5,076 nucleotides of DNA, from assembly GCA_937871685.1 (NCBI GenBank), contig CALMOL010000476.1:2574-7649 (forward strand). The letters run 5' to 3'. The notes beneath the pieces are model-generated. The model saw only the letters and a list, made by a program, of their open reading frames with translations. It was not told the DNA's origin and did no database searches. Source of the stretch: an uncultured Verrucomicrobiota bacterium. Lineage in GTDB: Bacteria > Verrucomicrobiota > Verrucomicrobiia > Chthoniobacterales > SZAS-18. Position numbers and translations under genes: made by a program. Shown piece after piece: positions 1-5,076 of this stretch; the stretch's first letter is position 1, and every line of letters starts with the position of its first letter.

Positions 1-42
1 GCGGGCCGGCGTTGCCAACCGCGGCCGCCTTCCCCGCTGAAC

Positions 43-2868
43 ATGAAGGCCTCCCGCGCGCTCCGCTCGTCCCTGGCCCTTGGCTTGGGGGCCCTCGTCC
101 TGTGGCTGGCCTCGGCGTCCGGCGCGCGCGCGCAGGTGCCCTCGCTGATCAACTACCAGGGGCGTGTCGCGGTCAACGGCGTGAACTTCTCCGGCACCGG
201 GCGATTCAAGTTCGCCCTCGTGAACGCCGCCGGAACGACCTCCTTCTGGAGCAATGACGGCTCCAGCCTGAACGGCTCCGAGCCGCTCGAAGAGGTGCTC
301 CTGCCGGTGTCGGGCGGCCTCTACTCCGTGCTGCTCGGCGATTCCACGCTGACAGCCATGATCCCGGTGCCGGCCACCGTCTTCAACAACCCGGACGTCC
401 GCCTGCGGGTGTGGTTCGCCGACGGAGCCAACGGCTCGCAGCGGCTCAGCCCGGACCAGCGCATCGCGGCCGTGGGCTACGCCATGCTGGCAACGAACGT
501 CCCGGACGGCGCCATCACGCAGGCGAAGATCGCCGTCGGCGCGGTGGGCACGGCGCAAATCGCCGCCGGGGCCGTGAACACAGCACAACTGGCGACCGGC
601 GCCGTGGGCGCCGCGCAGCTCGCGCCGGGCGCCGCCTCGGCCTCCCTCGCAGCCTCGGGGCAGGCCGGCGTGCCGACCGGCGGCATCGTTCTTTCCGCCA
701 CGGAGAGCACCGCCCTCCTCGCCGCGGGCTACGTGCGCCTGGGCACCACCACGCTGCCCGATGGCTGGACCCGGCGCGGGGCGGTCACCGCGCCGGCCGC
801 ACGGCGGAATCACGCGGTCGTCTGGACCGGCGCGGAGATGATCGTCTGGGGCGGCACCGACGGGACCAACGCGCTGGCCGCGGGCTCCCGCTTCAACCCG
901 GCCCTGAACGTTTGGAACGCCACGAGCGCGACGGGCGCCCCGACAGCGCGCTCCGCCCACTCCGCTGTGTGGACCGGCTCCGAAATGATCGTGTGGGGCG
1001 GGAACAACGGCACTGCCTCGGTCAACACCGGCGGGCATTACGACCCACAGCTCGACACCTGGACGGCGACCGGCGGCACCCCGCCCGCCGCGCGCGAGGA
1101 TCATACCGCCGTCTGGACGGGCACGCAGATGGTCGTGTGGGGCGGGAGCAATGGAACTGCCGCGCTGCAAACCGGCAGCCGCTACACGCTCGCGACGAAA
1201 GTTTGGTCCGCCACCATCACGACGGGCGCGCCAAGCGGACGCTCTTCCCACACCGCCGTCTGGACGGGCACCGAAATGGTGATCTTCGGGGGCATCGACA
1301 TCAACGTGGCCGTGCAGCCGGGCGGCGCACGCTACAATCCCTCCACCAACGTCTGGGCCGCGCTCCCAGCCACCGGCGGCCCGGTGGATCGCCACGCGCA
1401 CAGCGCCGTCTGGACCGGGACGGAAATGATCGTGTGGGGTGGCTTGGACGCCTCGTTTGTCCGCTTGAACACGGGCGGCCGCTACGATCCGGCGGCGGGG
1501 ATCTGGACCGCCACCGCGCCGGCTGCGGCCCCGACGGCCCGCTCCGGCCACACCGCCGTTTGGACGGGTTCACGCATGATCGTGTGGGGCGGATCAGGTT
1601 CCTCTCCGCTGAATTCCGGCAGCCGGTATGACCCGGTCGCGAATTCTTGGAGCGCCACTACGACCACCGGCGCCGCGTCGGCCCGCAGCGCGCACACCGC
1701 TGTGTGGAGCGGGCTGGAAATGATCGTCTGGGGCGGCGTCAACGCCGGCGTCGCGCTCGGCGACGGCGCCCGCTACGATCCCGCCGCCAACGCGTGGCGG
1801 GCCACCACGCCCAGCAGCGTTCCGCCCAGCGCGCGCGGAGGCTTCGGGACCGTGTGGACGGGCACGGAGATGATCGTGTGGGGCGGCTTCGACGGCGACA
1901 CCTTCGCCTACGTGAACACGGGCTCCCGCTACAACCCAGCCACGAACACCTGGACCCCCATGACCACCGCGGGCGCGCCGGCGGGACGCACCGGCTTCTC
2001 CACCGTCTGGAGCGGCAGCCAGATGATCGTGTGGGGCGGCGTCATCAGCCTCGGTCCCACCACGGCGACGAACACCGGCGGCCTCTATGATCCCGTGGCC
2101 AATTCCTGGACCGCCACCACCACCGGCACCGCGCCGACGGCCCGCCAAGCCCATACCGGCCTCTGGGTGGGCTCGGTGATGGTCGTGTGGGGCGGCACCA
2201 ACGGGGACAACACCGCCTATTTCAACACCGGCAGCCGCTACACGCCGGGCACGAACTCATGGTCGGCCATGACGACGACCAACGCGCCCACCGCGCGCCG
2301 CCAGCACTGCGACGTGGTCGCGGGGCCGGAACTGATCGTGTGGGGCGGCTACAATTCCGCCGGCACCGATCTCAACACCGGCGGCCGCTACAATCCCTCC
2401 ACGAACGTCTGGACCGCCACCGCCACGAGCGGCGCCCCGAGCGCGCGCGGCAGCGCGGCCGCGGTGTGGACCGGCACGGAGATGATCATCTGGGGCGGAT
2501 TCGCGGACGGATCCCCGCGCGACGGCGGCCGCTACAACCCGGCCTCGAACACTTGGCGCTCCATGGCCATCACCTCGGCGCCGGAAGGCCGCACGCTGCC
2601 CATCGCCGTCTGGACCGGGCGCGAGATGCTGATCTTTGGCGGCGGCGGCGGCCAAGCGGGCGGGCGATACGATCCCGCCACCGGCCTTTGGGGGCCGATG
2701 ACCAGCGTCGGCGCGCCGGAAAGCAGCAACGGCCCGCAGGGCGTGTGGACCGGCACGCAACTGCTGGTCTTCGGCGGCACCGTCCCGGTGAACGGGTTCA
2801 ACGAGTTCCAGGACGCCGTTTACGTTTACGAGCCCGGCAAGACGATGGTGATCTACCAGCGGCCGTGA
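43..2868 (+). CDS. Secreted multi-kelch-repeat protein with Verrucomicrobia-type N-terminal module
   Basis: A 941-residue exported protein of unknown specific role, probably a binding or scaffold beta-propeller protein. Residues 1-30 form a signal peptide: basic start (MKASRALR), hydrophobic core around LALGLGALVLWLA, and a likely signal peptidase I cleavage after ARA (30|31). Residues 33-150 form a module beginning INYQGRV and ending with PDQRIAAVGYAM, followed by four decapeptide repeats at 157-196. From about residue 250 to the C-terminus there are fourteen kelch-like repeats of 45-52 residues. Each has an AR..H..VWTGTEMIVWGG-like strand and then a Y(D/N)P....W segment. The double glycines fall at residues 270, 319, 367, 416, 466, 516, 564, 614, 665, 717, 768, 818, 866 and 911. 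I see no membrane anchor, lipobox or C-terminal sorting tag. The frame is open to the window's left edge, but the signal peptide fixes the start at this ATG. No Shine-Dalgarno is visible. It converges on the M16 gene. Kelch architecture is certain; function is not. Confidence 0.93.
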   Translation: MKASRALRSSLALGLGALVLWLASASGARAQVPSLINYQGRVAVNGVNFSGTGRFKFALVNAAGTTSFWSNDGSSLNGSEPLEEVLLPVSGGLYSVLLGDSTLTAMIPVPATVFNNPDVRLRVWFADGANGSQRLSPDQRIAAVGYAMLATNVPDGAITQAKIAVGAVGTAQIAAGAVNTAQLATGAVGAAQLAPGAASASLAASGQAGVPTGGIVLSATESTALLAAGYVRLGTTTLPDGWTRRGAVTAPAARRNHAVVWTGAEMIVWGGTDGTNALAAGSRFNPALNVWNATSATGAPTARSAHSAVWTGSEMIVWGGNNGTASVNTGGHYDPQLDTWTATGGTPPAAREDHTAVWTGTQMVVWGGSNGTAALQTGSRYTLATKVWSATITTGAPSGRSSHTAVWTGTEMVIFGGIDINVAVQPGGARYNPSTNVWAALPATGGPVDRHAHSAVWTGTEMIVWGGLDASFVRLNTGGRYDPAAGIWTATAPAAAPTARSGHTAVWTGSRMIVWGGSGSSPLNSGSRYDPVANSWSATTTTGAASARSAHTAVWSGLEMIVWGGVNAGVALGDGARYDPAANAWRATTPSSVPPSARGGFGTVWTGTEMIVWGGFDGDTFAYVNTGSRYNPATNTWTPMTTAGAPAGRTGFSTVWSGSQMIVWGGVISLGPTTATNTGGLYDPVANSWTATTTGTAPTARQAHTGLWVGSVMVVWGGTNGDNTAYFNTGSRYTPGTNSWSAMTTTNAPTARRQHCDVVAGPELIVWGGYNSAGTDLNTGGRYNPSTNVWTATATSGAPSARGSAAAVWTGTEMIIWGGFADGSPRDGGRYNPASNTWRSMAITSAPEGRTLPIAVWTGREMLIFGGGGGQAGGRYDPATGLWGPMTSVGAPESSNGPQGVWTGTQLLVFGGTVPVNGFNEFQDAVYVYEPGKTMVIYQRP
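511..630 (+). repeat. Four in-frame decapeptide (30-bp) repeats in the kelch protein linker
   Basis: Residues 157-196 of the kelch protein read as four consecutive ten-residue units: AITQAKIAVG, AVGTAQIAAG, AVNTAQLATG, AVGAAQLAPG. Each has A-Q/K-I/L-A at positions 5-8 and glycine at position 10. The DNA repeats with a 30-bp period but has diverged at third positions, so this is an old, protein-level repeat. Comparable GAI/AV..AKLA.GAV strings follow the same N-terminal module in other proteins I remember. They may form a repeating rod or oligomerising stalk between the N-terminal domain and the propellers. That structural role is inference. Confidence 0.85.
790..2814 (+). repeat. Fourteen tandem kelch-coding repeats of about 135-156 bp
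   Basis: The codons for the double glycine of each repeat begin at 850, 997, 1141, 1288, 1438, 1588, 1732, 1882, 2035, 2191, 2344, 2494, 2638 and 2773, giving spacings of 135-156 bp. DNA around the strand encoding WTGTEMIVWGG is strongly conserved between copies (for example atgatcgtgtggggcgg recurs), while the inter-strand loops differ. Repeat 11 is the most divergent at the WTG position (VAG), and repeats 13 and 14 lack the usual AR..H lead-in. Fourteen equals two seven-bladed propellers, though the fold count is inference. Confidence 0.88.
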
Positions 2869-2894
2869 AGGAGTCGGCTCCCGGTCGGTCGCGC

Positions 2895-2941
2895 GGCGAA
2901 ATTCTTCGCCCGGCCCTTGGCCCTCGAAGGGCGGGGGCCGG
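2895..2941. terminator. Possible bidirectional terminator hairpins in convergent gap
   Basis: The 78 bp between the two convergent stop codons contain two inverted repeats. The first pairs ggcgaa (2895-2900) with ttcgcc (2905-2910) around a 4-nt loop. The second is two-part: ccggccc (2910-2916) pairs with gggccgg (2935-2941), and gccct (2920-2924) pairs with agggc (2928-2932) around a 3-nt loop, with a small internal bulge between. There is no T-run on either side, so this is not a textbook intrinsic terminator. Position between convergent genes and GC-rich stems make a transcript-ending or 3'-end-stabilising role plausible. Confidence 0.45.
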
Positions 2942-2946
2942 CGGCC

Positions 2947-4383
2947 TCACGGCTTGCCCGCCCGGGGTTCCACGGGTTGGAGGTCGGAATCGAAGAGCTT
3001 GATCGGGCCGAAGCTTTCGAGCGCGGGGCGGATGTCCTTGGCCTCGCCGACGACCACGATCGCGAGTTGGTCGTCGCGGAGGTATTTCTTCGCCAGCTCC
3101 AGGGCGCGGGCCGGGGTGAGGGCGAGGATGCGGCTCGTGTAAGTCTGGTAGTAGTCCTTTGGCAGGCCGTAGAACTCGATTTCCTGCACGCGCGCGGCGG
3201 TCGTCGCGGGGCTTTCCAGGGAGAGGAGGAAGTTTCCGGCGCGGTATTGCTTCTGCATCTCCAACTCGGCCGCGGGAATCTCCTCGGTGCGGATGCGGCG
3301 CAGCTCGCCAAGCATCTCGGTCAGCGCGGGCTTGGTGACCTCGTTGCGCACGTCGGACGAGGCGACAAAGGCTCCGCCGAGGAGCGACGAAGAGAACGAC
3401 GAGCTTGCCCCGTAGGTGAAGCCATTCTTCTCGCGCAGGTTTTGAAACAAGCGCGAGGTCATGCCCCCTCCGCCGAGCACCGAGTTCACGATGCCTAGTT
3501 CGGGATATTCCGGCAGGGCGCGCATCACGCCGGGCGCGGCGACCACGAGCGTGGACTGCACGGAGCCGGGCCGGTCCACGAGGAACACGCCGGTTTTGTC
3601 CAGCGTGGGGAATTCCGGCAGCGTCTGCCCGGGCGGGGTGCCGGGCTTCCACTCCGCGAGTGCCTTCTCGAGCTGGTCCACGACGGCGTCAGCCTTCACC
3701 GCGCCGACCACGGCGAGCGTGGCGCGGTTGGGGAGGAAGTGCTTGGCGTGGAAACTAGCGATGTCCTCGCGGGTGATCGCGGTGACGGAAGCCTCGGTGG
3801 TGAAGTCGCCGTAGGGATGCTCGCCGAAGAGCACGCGGTCGCGAAGCTTGGAGGCGAGGGCGCCCGGCCGCTGTTTTTCAGTCTGAAGGGCGGAGATGCT
3901 CTTCTTCTTTTCCTTCGCCAGCTCGCCCTCGGGAAAGGCGGGATGAAGCACTGCGTCGGCAAAGAGGTCGAGGATTTTCGGCAGGAACTTCACGAGGCCC
4001 GAGGCCGAGACGGCGGTGTAATCCTCGTCGGCCGAGGCGCCGAAGCGCGCGCCGAGGAAGTCGAGTTCCTGCGCGAACTGCGCGGCGGTGCGGCGCTGGG
4101 TGCCGCGGTCGAGCAGCGTGGCGGCGAAGCTGGTGAGGCCAGCCTTGCCCGGGCCGTCGTAAGTGGCGCCGGACTTCACCTGGAGGCGGAACGTAACGGT
4201 CGGCTGGCGGTCGCTTTCGATGACGAAGACCTTGAGGCCGTTCGAGAGCGTGCGCTCGACGTGCCCCGGGAGGCCGGCCTTGGGTGCCGGCCCGGGCTCG
4301 GGTGGCTTGGAGCGGTCGATCTCGGCGTGAAGCGACGTGACGCTGAGCAAAAGGGAAAGCGCGAGGGCAGGGAAACGATTCAT
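2947..4383 (-). CDS. Exported M16-family (M16B-type) peptidase homologue lacking the zinc motif
   Basis: A 478-residue protein of normal M16B length. Residues 1-20 are a signal peptide (MNRFPALALSLLLSVTSLHA, cleavage after LHA), so it should be periplasmic. The M16 N-terminal domain starts near residue 42 (VERTLSNGLKVFV) and runs to about 190. The second M16 domain follows from about 201 (TAITREDIASFHAKHFLPNR) to about 380. Where active enzymes have HxxEH, this protein reads S85-F86-A87-A88-T89 within AGLTSFAATLLDRGT. The region that supplies the third zinc ligand (about 162-166, SISAL) also has no glutamate. The Arg/Tyr pair typical of the partner subunit is intact (R317 and Y324 in LREKNGFTY). 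It is therefore probably the non-catalytic half of a heterodimer whose catalytic half is the M16-like gene ending at 4976. ATG is not preceded by a Shine-Dalgarno; the upstream bases are pyrimidine-rich. Family call is secure; inactivity is inferred from missing ligands. Confidence 0.93.
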   Translation of the reverse strand: MNRFPALALSLLLSVTSLHAEIDRSKPPEPGPAPKAGLPGHVERTLSNGLKVFVIESDRQPTVTFRLQVKSGATYDGPGKAGLTSFAATLLDRGTQRRTAAQFAQELDFLGARFGASADEDYTAVSASGLVKFLPKILDLFADAVLHPAFPEGELAKEKKKSISALQTEKQRPGALASKLRDRVLFGEHPYGDFTTEASVTAITREDIASFHAKHFLPNRATLAVVGAVKADAVVDQLEKALAEWKPGTPPGQTLPEFPTLDKTGVFLVDRPGSVQSTLVVAAPGVMRALPEYPELGIVNSVLGGGGMTSRLFQNLREKNGFTYGASSSFSSSLLGGAFVASSDVRNEVTKPALTEMLGELRRIRTEEIPAAELEMQKQYRAGNFLLSLESPATTAARVQEIEFYGLPKDYYQTYTSRILALTPARALELAKKYLRDDQLAIVVVGEAKDIRPALESFGPIKLFDSDLQPVEPRAGKP

Positions 4384-4448
4384 GGGAAAACGACAAAGGA
4401 GGAAGCCAGGGCCGAAGCGGGTGAGCGGGCGGGGCGACAGGGGTTCAA

Positions 4449-4477
4449 ACCACAGATTTCGCCGATTTCACAGATTA
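4449..4477. repeat. Left arm of inverted repeat flanking the GxxExxY gene
   Basis: This arm reads acc, then acagatttc, gccgatttc, acagatta: three units with a 9-bp period sharing the core GATT(TC). Read on the opposite strand, the right arm at 4929-4958 matches 26 of the first 28 positions (differences at the 13th and 22nd). The arm contains the stop codon of the GxxExxY gene (4468-4470), so coding sequence runs into the repeat. Confidence 0.9.
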
Positions 4478-4929
4478 GGGGGAGACCAGGTCGCGTGTCC
4501 GATGGCTCGGGCGGAGAGATCCGGCTGCTCGGAGGGAGGAGGCGAGGAAGGTGAGTCGAGGATGAAGCGTTTGTATTCGAGGGAGGCGCCTCCGAAATTA
4601 AAGAGCAGGCCGCGGCGGAGACCGGTGGCTTTGAGATAGTTGATGACCTGGGCGGAGTGCGCGTCGCTGAGCGCTTTGGCAACCTTGAGCTCGGGAAGGA
4701 TGCAGCCGTGGCAAATGACGTCGGCTTCAAAGCGGGTCTTCAGCCGCACGCCCTTGTAATGCACCGGGCACGGCACCTCTCGCGCCCAAGGAATCTTTCG
4801 CAGGTTCAACTCCACTTCCATTGACTCTGCATACACGGATTCCACGTAGCCCGATCCCAGTTCGCCATGCACCTCCATGGCCGCCCCGATGATCGCGTAG
4901 GTCTGTTCGTCCCGTTTCAGGTCACCCAT
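4468..4929 (-). CDS. GxxExxY family protein, predicted PD-(D/E)XK nuclease fold
   Basis: A 153-residue cytoplasmic protein with no signal peptide or membrane segment. The family-naming motif is G27-x-x-E30-x-x-Y33 (GYVESVY), preceded by the typical AIIGAAMEVHGELGSG. PD-(D/E)XK-like residues follow: D70 in FEADVI, E80-x-K82 in ILPELK, and the QxxNYL motif at 94-99 in SAQVINYLKATG. The conserved GLLFNFG segment is at 107-113 and LEYKRFIL closes the usual family length at about residue 124. The remaining residues, 125-153, are a Pro/Ser-rich tail, and the stop lies inside the left inverted repeat. The ATG overlaps the inner end of the right repeat and has no Shine-Dalgarno, but the N-terminus matches the family's usual start. 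The gene is co-oriented with both M16 genes and may be read through from the upstream one. The family's biological role is, to my knowledge, unestablished; a DNA- or RNA-cleaving activity is only predicted from the fold. Confidence 0.9.
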   Translation of the reverse strand: MGDLKRDEQTYAIIGAAMEVHGELGSGYVESVYAESMEVELNLRKIPWAREVPCPVHYKGVRLKTRFEADVICHGCILPELKVAKALSDAHSAQVINYLKATGLRRGLLFNFGGASLEYKRFILDSPSSPPPSEQPDLSARAIGHATWSPPNL

Positions 4930-4958
4930 AAATCTGCGAAATCGGTGAAATCTGTGGT
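4929..4958. repeat. Right arm of inverted repeat flanking the GxxExxY gene
   Basis: On the minus strand this arm reads acc, then acagatttc, accgatttc, gcagattta. It has the same three 9-bp units as the left arm in opposite orientation. Its inner end supplies the A of the GxxExxY start codon (4929-4927 on the minus strand). Its outer end lies 17 bp from the stop codon of the upstream M16-like gene. In a transcript the two arms could pair as a long stem enclosing the whole coding sequence. Confidence 0.9.
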
Positions 4959-4975
4959 CAACCTCGGCTCGGGCA

Positions 4976-5076
4976 TCAGGGCTTCTCCGGCACCGGGAAA
5001 TGCAGAACGTTCCGGCTCTCGGGGGTGAGATAACGCTTGGCGGTCTTCTGGATGTCTTCGCGGGTCACGCGGCCGT
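4976..5076 (-). CDS. C-terminal end of an M16-family peptidase (partial, cut by window edge)
   Basis: Reading leftward from the window's right edge, 32 codons are open and end in TGA at 4978-4976. The peptide begins GRVTREDIQKTAKRYL and ends with LHFPVPEKP. The VTREDIQKTAKRYLTPESR-like pattern is typical of the last helix of M16 proteins, where the residues read roughly D-I-x-x-x-A-x-x-Y-L-x-P. It compares with LTPARALELAKKYLRDDQL at 422-440 of the other M16 protein in this window. It lies upstream of, and in the same direction as, the zinc-less M16 gene, so it is likely the catalytic partner. Its active site is outside the window and cannot be confirmed. This short end is too small for the family call to be certain. 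Confidence 0.75.
   Translation of the reverse strand, partial: GRVTREDIQKTAKRYLTPESRNVLHFPVPEKP

Larger units (their letters stand above)
4449..4958 (-). mobile_element. Putative 510-bp inverted-repeat cassette carrying a GxxExxY gene
   Basis: The unit consists only of two inverted 29/30-bp arms and the gene filling the space between them. It separates two M16 genes that are normally adjacent partners. CAA lies directly outside both arms (4446-4448 and 4959-4961), which could be a 3-bp target duplication or chance. The interior is poorer in GC (for example 53% over 4801-4860) than the M16 gene (for example 70% over 3661-3720). No transposase of a known family is encoded; the only protein is a predicted PD-(D/E)XK-fold protein. 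Mobility is inference from structure; an alternative is a fixed gene whose flanking repeats have a regulatory or RNA role. Confidence 0.5.

Noticed and set aside
12..17. TTGCCA as a possible -35 promoter element before the kelch gene
   Set aside because: No -10-like sequence follows at suitable distance, and only 42 bp of upstream sequence is visible.
411..1631. A 406-codon open frame on the + strand inside the kelch gene
   Set aside because: It is Arg/His-rich, has no domain pattern and lies in a shifted frame of a clearly coding repeat region. High GC removes stops in alternate frames.
2187..3002. A 271-codon + strand frame overlapping the end of the kelch gene and the convergent gap
   Set aside because: Arg-rich composition and overlap with both well-supported genes show it is a frame shadow.
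2947..4383. Calling this protein an active zinc metalloprotease
   Set aside because: The HxxEH site reads SFAAT and the distal glutamate is missing, so catalytic activity of this chain alone is not supported.
4449..4477. Short 9-bp direct units considered as a CRISPR-like array
   Set aside because: Units are contiguous without spacers, only three per arm, and arranged as an inverted pair around a gene.
3739..4554. A 271-codon + strand frame opposite the M16 gene
   Set aside because: It is antisense to a clear M16 coding sequence and has no recognisable domain; its stop-free length follows from GC-rich codon use on the other strand.
4424..4975. Longer target-site duplication based on shared CGGGC outside both arms (gcgggcgg on the left, ctcgggca on the right)
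   Set aside because: The matches are 5 bp of common GC-rich sequence at unequal distances from the arms, so they do not mark a footprint.

Overview
The window is GC-rich (about 65-70% in the main genes) bacterial DNA. It holds two secreted-protein genes, the end of a third gene, and a small inverted-repeat-flanked cassette. The secreted kelch protein opens with an N-terminal module (an INYQGRV-type start, a ...PDQRIAAVGYAM... segment, then ITQAKIAxGAV-type decapeptides). I associate this module with Verrucomicrobia and related PVC-group bacteria, so a member of that group is my best guess for the source. This is from memory of the family, not from a search. None of the three visible start codons has a recognisable Shine-Dalgarno sequence.

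Layout: positions 43-2868 (+) encode a 941-residue exported protein with a signal peptide, the N-terminal module, a decapeptide-repeat linker and fourteen kelch-type repeats. It converges on 2947-4383 (-), a signal-peptide-bearing M16 (pitrilysin/insulinase, M16B-size) protein that has lost the zinc-binding HxxEH motif but keeps the C-terminal Arg/Tyr pair. The 78-bp convergent gap holds two GC-rich hairpins that may end transcription from both sides. At the right edge, 4976-5076 (-) is the last 32 codons of another M16-like protein, transcribed toward the first. The two M16 genes look like the usual catalytic/non-catalytic M16B pair.

Between the two M16 genes, in the same orientation, sits a 153-codon GxxExxY-family gene (predicted PD-(D/E)XK nuclease fold, 4468-4929). 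It is bounded by a near-perfect 29/30-bp inverted repeat (4449-4477 and 4929-4958). Each arm is three units of a 9-bp motif, roughly ACAGATTTC. The gene's start codon overlaps the inner end of one arm and its stop codon lies inside the other. A 3-bp direct repeat (CAA) lies immediately outside the two arms, and the cassette is lower in GC than the flanking genes. The whole unit of about 510 bp looks like a compact mobile or once-mobile element inserted between two operon partners. It is the most interesting item here.
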